This document shows positions 12,827 through 24,188 of a DNA stretch of 64,000 bases, in pieces. Under the pieces are notes generated by a model. The model worked only from the letters and a program-made list of their open reading frames with translations, was not told where the DNA came from and searched no databases. Source of the DNA: Utricularia gibba (Eukaryota > Streptophyta > Magnoliopsida > Lamiales > Lentibulariaceae); the NCBI GenBank assembly GCA_002189035.1, contig NEEC01000008.1:3038001-3102000 (forward strand). Reading direction: 5' to 3'. Position 1 is the stretch's first letter; every line of letters starts with the position of its first letter. The position numbers and the translations under genes are program-made.

Positions 12827-13124
12827 TCAGAACACCGCGGCGACCTTCTTTTCCATGAGTGTTCGGGATGTGTTCAGTGTCGTGGCTTTTGAGGATTCAA
12901 ATGCAACATCTTCGGGCTCAAGCGAAGGCTCTCGTTTCATTGCTGTTTTTTCTGCGGTGCTCGACCCTGTGATGGGTTTTGTATCAGAATACTGAGAAAA
13001 AGATGCACTTTTAGTTGTTGGAATTTGGAGAAGCAACGATTTGGAAGGAAAAACGATTTGATGAAAGTGGGGACTGGGATCTATGTGGATTTCCTGCCAA
13101 AATCTTTCAAATATATCTAAAGCC
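12827..13124 (-). CDS. Unassigned terminal exon or gene fragment
   Basis: Read on the minus strand, a frame opens just after a possible acceptor (TAG at about 13125-13127) and runs 98 codons to a stop at 12827. It has protein-like composition, beginning ALDIFERFWQEIHIDPSP and later FHQIVFPSKS, KPITGSSTAEK and EPSLEPEDV. I do not recognise the family. The upstream sequence (13130-13260) carries stops in every frame, so there must be an intron or the piece is broken. It lies downstream of the Dof gene on the same strand, about 1.1 kb past its stop. It could be the last exon of an unrecognised gene, a pseudogene remnant or a chance frame. Confidence 0.3.
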
Positions 13125-14280
13125 TACTGCTTGGAGTTTTGCTAGCCCTACACACCCTTTCCCATTCTTGAGGAACACATCTTTTTTATTTGTTTTTCAC
13201 TCCGAACACTGCGTTTTTTCTAGCGAATAAGAACTTGGGTTTTACTGTTTTAGCAACCGAGAAACGTTTACTTTCATACGGGCACGGCGCACATTGAATT
13301 ATTCCGATCCATCGGATCATCAATTTCAAATAAAAATTATGCTTTGAACCATAGGAAAGTATGAAACTTTCATTTTAAGTTCAATCATGAAGAGTTCTCT
13401 TTTGAATGGTGGCATAGTTACTAAATTCTATTTAAAATAGTTTCTTGTGTGGTTTGAAAATTTATTTATTTATATTAAATATAAACGATTTTTTTAAGAA
13501 CTCAAAACTTTAGAATCATTTATTAAAAAGAATAAGGTGTATAAACATATGTATTTTTTAATATATTATACCGACAAAGATTAAAAAAATTATGATTTGC
13601 GATGCGAATGTTCTCAAATCGCGGCTGCATTACCTTTTTGCAATGGAGGGGTTTGGTCAACATGGAGCAATGTGCATCGCGTGCGCTAAGCAACGCCAGA
13701 AAGAACAATGGAAGTGAATCTCTTTTGATATGGTCCTCTACATGTTGTCGTTCTTACTAAACAAGTATTCATTGGAAAATATAAACATTTGGACATGGAT
13801 TTTTCATCGTTTTTGTTGTTGTAACTTTTGAGTTTCATTTGCGTTTTTGTTGCCACAGTTAAAAAAAAAAAGGAAATTGGTGTGCTGATTTTGACAACAG
13901 GGAATTGAAGAAACAAGCTCAAATTTATGAATATACCAACCCATTCCAACAAAGATTAGTTCTTCAAAAACATCAGAACACTCAGATCTCCCCATACCTA
14001 ACATAAAGCTAGAAGCTTTTGATATCCCTGGCCTTAGAACATTAGACAAAGTAAATTGATGAACAAACAAATCTAGGTCTTTCTCTCTAGCTCCCATTTT
14101 GGACAAAGGGTTTGGTCCCCTACAAGGGGTTGTTTGTGGAAGAGGAGCTGAAACCAGAGAGCTCAGTCCAGCTTGGATTTGCGTTCCAATGATCTGTTCC
14201 TTGAATCCCAGTAATCATTTGCCGAGATAGATTCAGCTGAAGCCGATTTTCCTCCAGTTTTACAGATGGAATTTGAGGGT
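13125..14280. other. Spacer and probable Dof 3' UTR
   Basis: The part nearest 14280 is probably the 3' untranslated region of the Dof gene. The rest is AT-rich. A short open segment near 13620-13710 ends in a donor-like site, but no gene could be built from it. Confidence 0.45.
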
Positions 14281-15292
14281 TTAGGATTGAGTGTTTAGGC
14301 CTGACCTGATCGGAAGATGCCTCCACTCCCATAAACGACGGTTCCCCACCGCAAAATCGGAACATTCCGGGGGAGGCTGTTCTAGACCTCCTAAGAATGA
14401 GAGGGGCTGCTGCAATCTCCAAGGATCAATGGTAGCATTTGAGAAAAGTGAAGCCACCTCCCCTGTGGATCCAAGTGCATTGCTCGTTCCATGGAAGTTC
14501 ATTTCGTTTGAAACGCCGACGGCCGGAGCTGTTATTCCGCTGTAATTTAACCCCATATCGCCGGAGAAGGTATCCGTGAGTTGGCTCAAAGGGGACAGGA
14601 AGCGAAGCTGGGGAAGCTGCGAGGTTAAGCTGATTACGCCGGTGGAGCCACTGTTTGTAGTGGAAGCTGTGTTTGTTGAGCTGGTGTTGGTTTGCCTCTC
14701 CGCGCTCGCCGGCGACATTGAGCTCCTTGATTTACTTCGTTTATTCCTCCTGCACCCCCCTCCGACCGGCACGTTCCTCAACGCGCCGCCTTTAGTCCAA
14801 TACCTCCTACAAGTCTTGCAGAAGTGGCGCGGCTGCAAAAGGCTGTAGTTGTTGAAATAACAAAACTTGGTGTTAGTGGATTCGCAACGAGGGCACTTCA
14901 AAGCCGCCTCCGGCGTCGGGATGTTCGCCATACGCGCCCTCTCCGCCATAGATCCCGGCCTGATAGCTCCTCCATGCGGCAAAGGCGGTGGCGGCGGCGG
15001 CGGCGGTGGCAGCAAATGATTATTACCGCCACTCCCCCCAATTATCTGATGATTCTGCTGCTGCAAAACAAGTACAAAAAAAAAAAAAATCAGCATGCAG
15101 CATATTCATGAAAAATCAACACACAAACATATGAACATGATAATGGATTCCATACAATTGTCTTCCAAGATCAGTCCTTTTTTTCCTCCCCGTGGAATTC
15201 AAGCATATTTTTTTTAAAAAAAACTCCCCAAAACTGAATACCTGGTGCCAATTCCCTGCATCAAAGTAACCAGGAATTGAAGAAAAAGCCAT
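14281..15292 (-). CDS. Dof zinc-finger transcription factor (DOF2.4/DOF5.1-like)
   Basis: Plant-specific DNA-binding protein recognising AAAG cores. The gene has two exons. Exon 1 (15292-15242) encodes [17 protein letters not shown], and exon 2 (15060-14281) carries the rest; the intron is 181 nt with a poly-A-rich segment. The total is 276 aa. The short first exon starting M-x-FSSIP and the ERAR block before the finger are typical of the group containing Arabidopsis DOF2.4, DOF5.1 and OBP-type factors, several of which are PEAR proteins of early phloem. The Dof domain (about residues 70-120) is complete: [17 protein letters not shown], then [14 protein letters not shown] and [14 protein letters not shown], with all four zinc-binding Cys. 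A polyproline tract precedes it and a Ser/Thr-rich region follows. Subgroup placement is inference from the N-terminus. Confidence 0.95.
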
Positions 15293-15379
15293 AGCTGTTG
15301 ATCTTTGTTTGTTCTCTCCTTTGTAAAGTTGGAGAAGATGCTAAGTGGAGAATCACATCAGCTGGAGAATGAGCTGAAC

Positions 15380-15486
15380 CACAAAAACACCAGCAGAGAG
15401 AGAGAGGGAGAGAGAGATAGAGCAAAAAGAAACCAGGAATAAGAAATGAGAATAAAGCAAAGGGCTTTACACCTATATATATACAC
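15380..15486 (-). promoter_or_regulatory. Dof core promoter: TATA box and GA/CT leader repeat
   Basis: On the minus strand a TATATATATA element (15474-15484) lies about 190 bp upstream of the Dof start codon. A GA tract at 15394-15418 (CT on the coding strand) falls between it and the ATG. CT/GA tracts in leaders are common binding sites for BPC-type GAGA factors; that role here is inference. Confidence 0.5.
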
Positions 15487-17579
15487 ACACTCAGAGTCAC
15501 AAATAAAGGGAGGTACATGTAGTAGCTAATTTTTCTTTTCGCTCTGTCTGCTGCTCAGTTTTTGTTCTGTGGCTTTTTAGGGTTTCGAGGTGTCCCCATT
15601 TTCCTAATTGCTTCGCTTTTAAGATATGTACAAACCTGTGTTCGAGCACAAGCTTCTCTAACTTGAGTCCGGCTAATATTTTCAAACCATGTTTGATGCT
15701 TATCATGTTAGGTTCTAGATGCTTTCTGATTGAAACAACAGCCTCATTTCTTGTTCATAAGATTGTAGGTTGAAGTAGATTTTCCAATTCGAAACCGCGA
15801 ATCTTCGTTGTGACGAAAACTCTATTAACACTATAGTTTTACTTGGTTATGATTGAACTATTTTAGTACTTAGGTCATTCTTGTATTCAAATTGCTACAT
15901 TTATATGGGATTGTAATGAAAAATTGTTGTTCCAAAACTCTCCATGTTTGGTAAGGATGTTTAAATATTTGAATACATGTATTTTGTAAATAACGTATGA
16001 TTTATAGATGTGTTTTTCAAAATATACATAGTTTGTAAAACACACATGAAACTCTAATATAAGTTAAAACATATATATAAAATCTATGTATCAAACCAAT
16101 TTCAATTTCAATTACATCATATAAATTTATCTAAATATAAATAATTCAATTTATCAACTATCCTATCAAAGGCAACCTCATGGTTTTCATTTACATTTTA
16201 TGGAAAAGTAACTCACATAAATTTAGAATGATTCTTTTATTTAATTATAGTTAGTAATCGATGTGAGATAATTGACTCGCTTTGGATGTAGCCGTACATT
16301 GGCTCCTTGTGGGGCTTCCCTCTTGGTGTTTTGGAGCATCGTTTTGAACACAAGAAATGCTTTATAGCTCATGCTTCAAAACCATGTAAAGATGGTGTTC
16401 TTTGGCAAGGTACACACCGCCCACTTTAGAAGTACTTCACCGGCATCATCCCGAGCGCCGTTATCCATTTACAAAGATAGACGATGCAAAACTCTGAAAC
16501 CCCACGATCAACGTTTACAACAATGAGCAACCAACTGTTAGATCTGATTCCACCACAGCAGAGAGTAGAGCACAGTACAGAGTTGTTCAAAGAAGATAGG
16601 AAAGAACCAGCTCTCACAGAACGGCTACCTCCGTCTTCAGAAACTGATTGCAGACAAGCTGTGAATTAGAATACTCCTCATAACCCCTCTCTCAATCTCC
16701 GTCGCTGCTGAACGCAGAAGAAAACTGGAATCAGTTCATCAGCTCTCCTGCAACAACCGTCTGGTTTTTATATGCTTTGAATGCACTTGCAATTTACTTT
16801 ACTTTGCAAGATGGGACTACGAATCGAGTTGGACATCAACAACCCACTTGGTGGTTGGTGTCCGGATTTTGCCGTTGGGGCATGAGGATTTGTACTAGAA
16901 TTCCGAGCATGAATTGTAAGAGTTCAAATAATGGAGGCTCCTTCTGTGGGTGCATTGGGAACAGTAAGAATTGTTTGGCAGATGATCGGCTCCTCTTGTG
17001 TTTTTAGCAGTTGAGTGAGTGAGTGATGGGGCGTCCTTGAGATTGGGAAAAGATGGTGGACTCGTCAGCATGACCTACTGCAAAATGCAGACTCTTGTCT
17101 CTGTGAGCTACCAAATTTTAAGAAAGGATCCCATCAAACACTCACTTCCAAGCGACGCAACAATTTTTGTATGTCTTATGACACCTGCATCGAACATCTT
17201 TGACCATTGTGTTCCATCACCAACACCCATTCCGGTCACTAATTCCGACCACTATTTCCTTTTGTGTCGAACACTGTCTTTTGTTCAAAAGAGGACCACA
17301 TCCTCGATTTCTTGTCTCCTAGGCTGATTTAAGGGTGTCTGTTGCGTTTATTTTCTGACATTCTACTTAGGTTGTCTGTCGGACGCCCCTGGTGGTCGAA
17401 CCCTGTAATGCAGGTGACTGAAACACACAGCGCAGAAGTGATTACACCCTTGAGAAGATATAAAGCTCCACAAATTGCGATCTTAGAATGAATACAAGGT
17501 CTCGGATTATGTAATATGGAAAACACGCTTTTGGCGAACATAACGACGAATAGGACTCGACAGTGTAATGGAGCTCACC
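15487..17579. other. Spacer between Dof and ARF-GAP genes
   Basis: 15487-16280 is AT-rich spacer upstream of the Dof gene. 16280-17330 has higher complexity and some longer frames on both strands, but I found no domain or convincing splice structure. Part of 17330-17579 should be the 3' UTR of the ARF-GAP gene. Confidence 0.4.
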
Positions 17580-19504
17580 TCAGAGGAAGCCTCCGCCAGT
17601 CCAATGAGAATTTGGGTTTGGTCCCTTCTCTTTGGAATCTGGTATGTTGTTAAAGGAATCATCTTTGCCATCGTCCCAACCAGCCCATCCTTCGTCCATG
17701 AGGGATCCAGTTCTCTTGGAGGGTTCTTGTTTCTTAGGGGTGTCTTTGGTATCCCAAGCGTCCCAGGAAGCGGAGTTGAAGGAGTTGGAGTGATTGTTTG
17801 ATCCGGTGGAATTCTCATATCCCCTGCTTTCTTTACGGAAATCCCCAACATGGCCATTGGTTTCGGTTTCATTCCGAGTCCAGGGATCGTTCTTCCATCC
17901 AGAGCTGCTTTCTCTTGTGTATTCTTCAACTTTCTGGGAAGCCATGGCCATTACACCTCTCATCAGGCCCCATGTTTTCTGTCCAATCTCCGTGGTTTTG
18001 GCAGCTACTACATTCACAGTTTCATTGACCTTAGAATCATAGCCCCCATCGATTACCTAGAAATGAGAGAGGTAAAAAAAAACATCCTTGGGAAAAGAAA
18101 AAGATCTTACATGCTCATTAAAGAGAAATAGATTCATATATGCGCTAATACATTCAACCAAAAATAGGACAAGGATATCCTCAGTATACGAGAAAAGTGA
18201 TCACTTAGATTAATCACAACAATAACACTGCAATAGTAACAAGGTATCATCTCTATGTAGGAACACCCCACTTAATCACACTACAAAATCAGCCATCGTT
18301 CAGTTCTCCTGAAACTTTTATGTACCATGGAGAAAACCTGCAAATAAAGTTTCCTTGCAAGGGAGAAGCGCATACGTGCAAGGAGTAGACATATACGATT
18401 GAACAGCATCATTTCCCGAAAATAACATCATACCATCATTCAATAAACAAAATTCGATTTCAATGCCTGGCAAGTGAATGCTACTGTTGCATACAAACTA
18501 TGAGCTCAAAGAGTACATGATATAGGAACAACCTTTGCCGACAACTCTTTCGTCCCAGCTTGAACAACATTTGCCGCTGATTGCGCGGCTGATGCAGCTA
18601 CAATTGACAGTTTTCCAAATCCCTGAGAATGGGAATCAACCAGATGAAAGACCCATGTAAAGGCATAATTTTCCATTGATAATGTTGAAAAATACCTGTG
18701 AAAAAACCGAGTAAACATCTCCTTCAGAGTTCTTGTTCCTCGGAGCAGGTGATGGAGTAGAACCAAAACCAACATACTTCCCACCCTGAGAAGGAGGAAG
18801 CCCCTCAGGTCTAGATTCGTTCTCAGCCATCTTTCTTGCAAAAAAGCTTTCTTTGTTGGCAGCGGAAGCCTCCAATTGAGCCCGCGAATGAATATCTTGT
18901 GTAGATTTTGACCGCGATGGCAAAGGGCCGGTGTGGTTGGAGCTCTGAAAATTGCCCACCGTATTGTTCCTTCGAACATTACTGGAGTGATTTCCCGAAT
19001 ACCCACCATCATCAAAATTATCCCAACTATCCCACTTTGAATCACCCCCCGAATCATGATTACCTTTCGGTGGAGGCCTATTGCCGTAACTATCCCAGAA
19101 TTGCCATTCGATTTCACCGTCTCCTTCACGACAGGAGGATCACGCCAAGGTTTGTCCTCTGCAAGCGCCTGGATGCGATCGCGATAGACAGAAGCAGCGT
19201 TGGTATTATATTTCAAAACGATCTCAGTTTCTTTGGGGATCCCGTACTGAGCCATAAAACTATTGAACCTCTCATTTCCTCCCAACTCCATCTTCCGCAA
19301 CTGGATCTCCGACCACGAATCCATGGTCACCGATCGGACAAAAGAAATATGAACACCGAGTCCGCGGTGCTTACCGGAGCACTCCAGGCACATGAAAACT
19401 CCATACGAAACGGATGCCCATTGTGGGTTCTTTTGAGAACAATCGACGCAGGTCTTGTTTCCTGGCTGCGATTGCAGATCCCGGAGTCGACGCGAAGCCG
19501 CCAT
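17580..19504 (-). CDS. AGD7: ARF GTPase-activating protein (AGD6/AGD7 type), with a frame problem
   Basis: GTPase-activating protein for ARF GTPases in Golgi/ER vesicle traffic. The N-terminus (residues 1-125) holds the ArfGAP zinc finger [11 protein letters not shown]...[20 protein letters not shown] with four Cys and the catalytic Arg. Conserved downstream blocks are [38 protein letters not shown] and the C-terminal WTGGGFL of AGD6/7. Exons: 19504-18696, 18622-18533 and 18056-17580. The first exon is 809 nt and does not keep frame. After PPVVKE (near 19123) the reading jumps to a frame giving [16 protein letters not shown]. Either one base is missing near 19123, or a poor 83-nt intron (19117-19035) is removed; the latter restores phase exactly and gives 430 aa, against about 456 in Arabidopsis. 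Choosing AGD7 over AGD6 is not secure. Confidence 0.9.
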
Positions 19505-19689
19505 ATCGGGATGCGAGGAGGAGGATCTGTTTGCCTTGGATTCGTACCAGATCGGCTCGGATCTGGAGCGGCGGTCGGAAACCTTCTCAGATCAAAAACG
19601 CGGAATGGCCGCAGATATCCAAGATCAGAAAGAGAGAGGGCGCAACAGCGAGAGTCGCCACCGTCAAATTGGCTTCCTCCACGATATTT

Positions 19690-19765
19690 ACTTTATTTTC
19701 CGTCCCTAAATAGGCCTAGGCCCATTATACTTGGGCTGATTTTATACGCATATGATGGCCCAATA
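19690..19765 (-). promoter_or_regulatory. Site II motif cluster upstream of the ARF-GAP gene
   Basis: Two GGCCCA motifs (19719-19724, 19757-19762) and a TGGGCT motif near 19732 lie 190-260 bp upstream of the ARF-GAP start codon. Such site II elements bind TCP factors and are usual in housekeeping plant promoters. Confidence 0.5.
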
Positions 19766-20494
19766 AGTTATATTGATTTCCAAAATTATAGCCAGGGTTT
19801 ACGAAACTATATAACTTAACACACATTTAGGCAGTGATTTAAAATTTCAAGTTTTGATAATATGGTTTAAGATAAAATTTATTTTATGATTTTAGATTTA
19901 GAATTTATTTAGTAGATAGATTTAAATGTGTTATATTTTGAAATATGATTTTAAATGTTGATTATTTATTTAAATAAATATACGATTTAATATAAAAGAT
20001 ATAATTATATTAGTTTTCAAGAAAATTGTATATATATTTTTAATCTATCTTAAAACGATTTTCAATTCAACTATTGATTTAATTAAAAATTATCATTAAA
20101 TTAGCTCTAAAACACTACCCATTAGTCTACTAATTCCGATTTGGGGTTTGTTCTCGTTCAATGGTGTTTGTTGTAAACCATCTTATTGGCTAAATTATCG
20201 GATAAATTAGAAATTTGGTTATCAAATATTGTGTTAAAAAAAAATTATTCTATATTTTTTTTATTAAATATATAAGAGATAATATGAGAATGGTCAAATG
20301 GCCCATCAATTATTAGATAGTTAATCACTAACCACGTGATTAGTGATAAGACTCAACGTTAAACCCACACAAGATGGAACCAACAGACACACACAACCTG
20401 AGCAGTATAGCGTTTCCTCAAGAGGACGCCGCCTGCATCTTCAGGGTCGGCGGCACCTCGTCGTCGGAATCTTGAGGAGATGGCAACCTTTCCT
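19766..20494. other. AT-rich intergenic DNA
   Basis: Mostly AT-rich without a gene. From about 20340 the base composition rises towards the small minus-strand frame described at 20495-20653, and 20418-20494 is probably its 3' region. Confidence 0.5.
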
Positions 20495-20653
20495 TCACCC
20501 GCTCTGGCAGTGGTGGGGCAGGGGCGCCGGACCCACTAGAATCCCCGCCGACGGCAGCGGGGTCTCCTCGCGAAACGGATGGGACAAATCTTCCGGCGGT
20601 ATCAGAATACTCCACGAAGGCTGCCGCTGGTGACGTCCTTTCCGGTGAGACAT
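20495..20653 (-). CDS. Possible small protein of 52 aa, function unknown
   Basis: Minus-strand frame from ATG at 20653 to a stop at 20495. It begins MSHRKGRHQRQPSWSILIP and continues with a Pro-rich segment. A TATAAA box on the same strand at 20691-20696 lies about 40 bp upstream of the ATG, and the block 20400-20700 is GC-rich within AT-rich DNA. A second minus-strand frame overlaps it (20418 to about 20675), also open but lacking an ATG in good position. If real, it encodes a tiny basic N-terminus followed by a hydrophobic/Pro segment. I do not recognise the family; an intact homologue would be needed to call it a gene. Confidence 0.35.
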   Translation of the reverse strand: MSHRKGRHQRQPSWSILIPPEDLSHPFREETPLPSAGILVGPAPLPHHCQSG

Positions 20654-22006
20654 TTTCTTTGGCGCGTCTGCGCAAGATGCTGGTTGGGTGTTTATAGGCA
20701 AGTTTCGAGAGCCGGCAGCTAAGGCAGCAAAAAAAAAAACAAAAGTTTTAAAACAGCGATCAATTTAAGGGGATGAAGCTGTCCCGGCGACGAGATCTAG
20801 AGAAGGGAAATGGTACCCAATATTCTACGTAGTGAAAATCACCCATCAGTGTTGAGCAATTTAATGCACGTCGATTCCCGAAAGGGCAACTGTTTCTAAA
20901 AGGGGAAGCCCTCCAACACCTCGCATCTACTGGGGGATCGTCAAGTTCTTTCGTTTGAAAGCTACAATGAAAAATTGCATCCCACATCGATAATGCATCC
21001 AAAATGTAATACCAATATACATAATCTAGGTGAAACTTTATAGAATACAAAAATTTAAAAACATGAATTTGAGTCGTTAATTTTGAATATTGCATTTCAC
21101 CAAAATTGTGTTTCAATAATAATTTAATCACGATTTGATATTTTTTCATAAAAATATATAGAAAGTGTTTTTTTTTTTAAAAAAACGATCGTTTAAAATA
21201 TGATTTAAATCATATTTAAAACGTTAAAACTGCAATGATTGATTCATGACCCAATGAGTCCATTTTGTAATTTTGCCTAATCCTCCATGTCATGGGCCTT
21301 GTTCACATGTATAACCCCACCAAATAAGAGGCCCACATCAAATGCATCTGTGTTACAAGAATTTAAAATGTGACCATTGTATTTTGTAATGTGGTTGGTG
21401 TGAATAAGAGGACACTTCTATTGGACATAGTGAACAAAAAAAAACCCATTATGCTGTTGGCTCATAAACTCAATCTCATTTAACCATGATCTTGGGAGAA
21501 GATAGGAGGATTATGAATATTGTGTTGATTTAGATGATCAAATGATTGATTGGTATTCTGTTTTATTGATTGTTTTAGGATTTGAAGAATTTGATGACGA
21601 GTATAGAGTAATTTTAAATTAATCAAAGACTTGATAGTGTGTTAGTGAAAAAAATTTCATGAATCCTCCAAAGGGCCAAAGAACCAACAATAGTGTGCAA
21701 AATGGATTCTAACAAAGTTTTTATTGAAGACAAGAATCAAAATGTGTTTCTTTGAATCACACCTCAGCACCCTAGAAGTGTTGCAATGCCCACCTTTGAT
21801 TGGTCCAAGCTCAAACCACGCGGATCGTAGATACGCGTCTCGCGAGCCGTGGATTTCACCACAATCCAACGGTTGAGAGTTTTCACCCCCTTCCCGGCTC
21901 CTCCCCAGGACCCCTCTAATAAACTCCTTTGCTGATCTGCTTAAGCAAAAAATTTCTACTGCAATTTCTGTTCCATCTGCATCCCCAATTCCCCGCACAC
22001 AACGAA
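20654..22006. other. Spacer and H2A.W promoter
   Basis: AT-rich spacer up to about 21750, then higher GC towards the H2A.W start codon. No gene seen. The minus-strand frame at 20760-21149 has no domain. Confidence 0.5.
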
Positions 22007-22676
22007 ATGGAATCCACCACGAAACACAAGAAGGGAGCCGCCGGACGTAGAGGGGGGGGCCCCAAGAAGAAGCCTGTTTCCCGGTCGGTTAAAGCTGGGC
22101 TCCAGTTCCCAGTCGGCAGAATTGGGCGTTACCTCAAAAAGGGCCGTTACTCGCAGAGAGTGGGCACCGGTGCGCCCGTGTACATGGCAGCGGTTCTCGA
22201 GTACCTCGCAGCTGAGGTATGCTTCCGTTTTGGGTTTCTTCCGTAGCTGTTGGCGAATGATTTATGGGATACAGTTACCAGTTGATCTGAATCGATTCTT
22301 GAACTTAGGAACTAGGTCTATTAACCTAAGTTTATGAGCAGAATAGAACCCTAAATCGCTCATAGAAAAATGGAGGTTTCGTTGAATTTATGGTAGCCGA
22401 TGCTGATTGGGTGCAGTATATGATCAGGTTCTCGAGCTAGCCGGAAACGCTGCTAGGGATAACAAGAAGAACAGGATAATCCCCAGGCATGTTCTACTAG
22501 CAGTCCGCAACGATGAGGAGCTGGGCAAGCTGCTGGCCGGAGTCACAATTGCGCATGGTGGCGTCCTTCCCAATATCAACCCGGTACTGCTGCCAAAGAA
22601 GTCCGATACGGCGGAGAAGGCACCGGCGAAATCGTCGACAAAAGCCACCAAGTCTCCTAAGAAAGCAGGGGCTTGA
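22007..22676 (+). CDS. H2A.W: Histone H2A variant H2A.W
   Basis: Core histone variant of plant heterochromatin. The gene has two exons, 22007-22216 and 22428-22676; the intron falls after YLAAE, as in plant H2A variant genes. The product is 152 aa. The histone fold is complete: [60 protein letters not shown] and [12 protein letters not shown]. The extended C-terminal tail ends TKSPKKAGA; the SPKK minor-groove-binding motif separates H2A.W from H2A, H2A.X (which has SQEF) and H2A.Z. The N-terminal tail has three consecutive Gly encoded within an 8-G run, intact here. A nearer AG at 22416 would break frame, so I chose the acceptor ending at 22427. Confidence 0.96.
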
Positions 22677-23499
22677 ACATGGGGTCGGCGTGCCGGAAGT
22701 TCTTTCTATGTTCATGTTTGTTTGTGGATGAAAGCTGTTGTATGGCGCTGATGTTTCCGTTCTAGAAAACTAATTGTTATTTGAATGTAATGGAAAACAA
22801 GGGGCATTGTTTTCCATTCCAACGGAAGCAGAAATCAGCACACCAGCCCAGAGGAGGTTCAAGGCTTGCTCCTACTGCTGTCACGGTTTCGCATAAAAAA
22901 TCGGCGAAGCATCCGCTTCACTGCATGAATCTATCAGCTTCTTCAATCATCGCGTTCTCCGTGCTCCCCATTTTCGTATTTGCACTCGGATTTTCCCAGA
23001 AACTGCCGCAAATATAATCCGGCGACTCATTAAGGAGCAGTTCGGCGGGGGAGGCTGGGGGTGATTGGATCGGAGATGGAGAAGCGATTGCAAGAGCAGC
23101 TGGAGGAAGCGCAAGTGGGAGTGAAGGGCTGGAGTGACTGTACGTAAAGAACTCGATAAATCTGCACGTATACAGATTACAGATCTCTGTTACTGCATTT
23201 GCTAATATAACTTGCAAGAGCAATCAAGCTTAACTCTGTACCTGCATTAGGCCATTTCTCTTGTCAAGTTCATGTTTCACCCTGCTTATCTCAACCACCT
23301 GGAGGATGGATCATTTGATAAATGATTCCTTCAATTGCTGCTCCAAAATTCATCCGTGAAAATGTGCAACTTTAGAATGTTGGAAAAACTTTATCTACTC
23401 GGCCATTTAAAGATTTCTGGCACACAACCACCTGCCTTTAGAGTGACAAAATTTAAAACTCCAAACACAAAGTGCATTCATGATTCGAACAGGAACACG
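22677..23499. other. H2A.W 3' region and unassigned sequence
   Basis: Begins with the H2A.W 3' UTR. The part from 22915 carries a minus-strand open segment (22918-23160) containing MGSTENAMIEEADRFMQ near its end, and a short splice-bounded segment at about 23243-23300 reading VVEISRVKHELDKRNGLMQ. These may be exons of the gene proposed at 23517-23741, but their phases do not join cleanly. Confidence 0.3.
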
Positions 23500-23516
23500 G
23501 TCGATGACGTGCATAC

Positions 23517-23741
23517 CTATCTCCAGATCATACCAAGGATGAGCTGAGCAGCAACAGGGAGTTCTCCTTCATTGAGAGACGTATCTGATGAGTTTCTCAC
23601 CGTAGCTGATGCATCTTGTCCCTCATTGTTGGAGCCACCATCTATCTGCAACTGATATTCAACAAAACAAGAAAACATAAAAAAAGAAACACACATCTCA
23701 CTACAGATTGAATTCCACAATAAAATCCCACTCGTCAGCAT
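23517..23741 (-). CDS. Possible small gene or exon, function unknown
   Basis: Minus-strand frame from ATG at 23741 to a stop at 23517 (74 aa). The second half looks protein-like (QLQIDGGSNNEGQDASATV, then LNEGELPVAAQLIL) and is preceded by a good acceptor at about 23652 (pyrimidine-rich, ending ATATCAG), so it is more likely an internal exon (about 23651-23530) with a donor after CTTG. A GC-rich leader-like block with another ATG lies at 23890-23965 on the same strand. I cannot assign a family or a complete structure. Confidence 0.3.
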   Translation of the reverse strand: MLTSGILLWNSICSEMCVSFFMFSCFVEYQLQIDGGSNNEGQDASATVRNSSDTSLNEGELPVAAQLILGMIWR

Positions 23742-24188
23742 TCAAAAAAACGCACGTCCAAAAACACACGAGCATCCATGATTTAACCCCACAAACCAAC
23801 GATTCAAAGGTTCCACATCAAATTCATAGAGAAAAACAAAGAACCATTACTGAAACTGCAAATCAGAGGTGATCGCAAAATGAAACCCCTCCTTTTCCCC
23901 TTTCCGAATGAGCAAACGCACGCACCGAATCCCGCCCTGCTGGTGCGCGCGCAGCCCTGGCATTTCAAAACCCTGGTAGAATAATTAATATATTGGTTTT
24001 TCTCTTATCTGTGTATATATATTTCTCGTTGAGTCTGCCATGGATATTCGAAACGAGATGCTAGTGGTTTATTGTATGAGTGGATGACTACGAATGCATG
24101 AAGCGTCCTATACAGAGTATTTGTCCCCGGAGGTTTCATGGTTCTAGGATCAAAACCTTAACATTGTACCATCGTTGTAGGAACAAAT
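23742..24188. other. Spacer between the small minus-strand locus and the 5-phosphatase
   Basis: The GC-rich block 23890-23965 may be the leader of the minus-strand small locus. The rest is AT-rich and includes the 3' UTR of the 5-phosphatase gene near 24060-24188. Confidence 0.4.
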
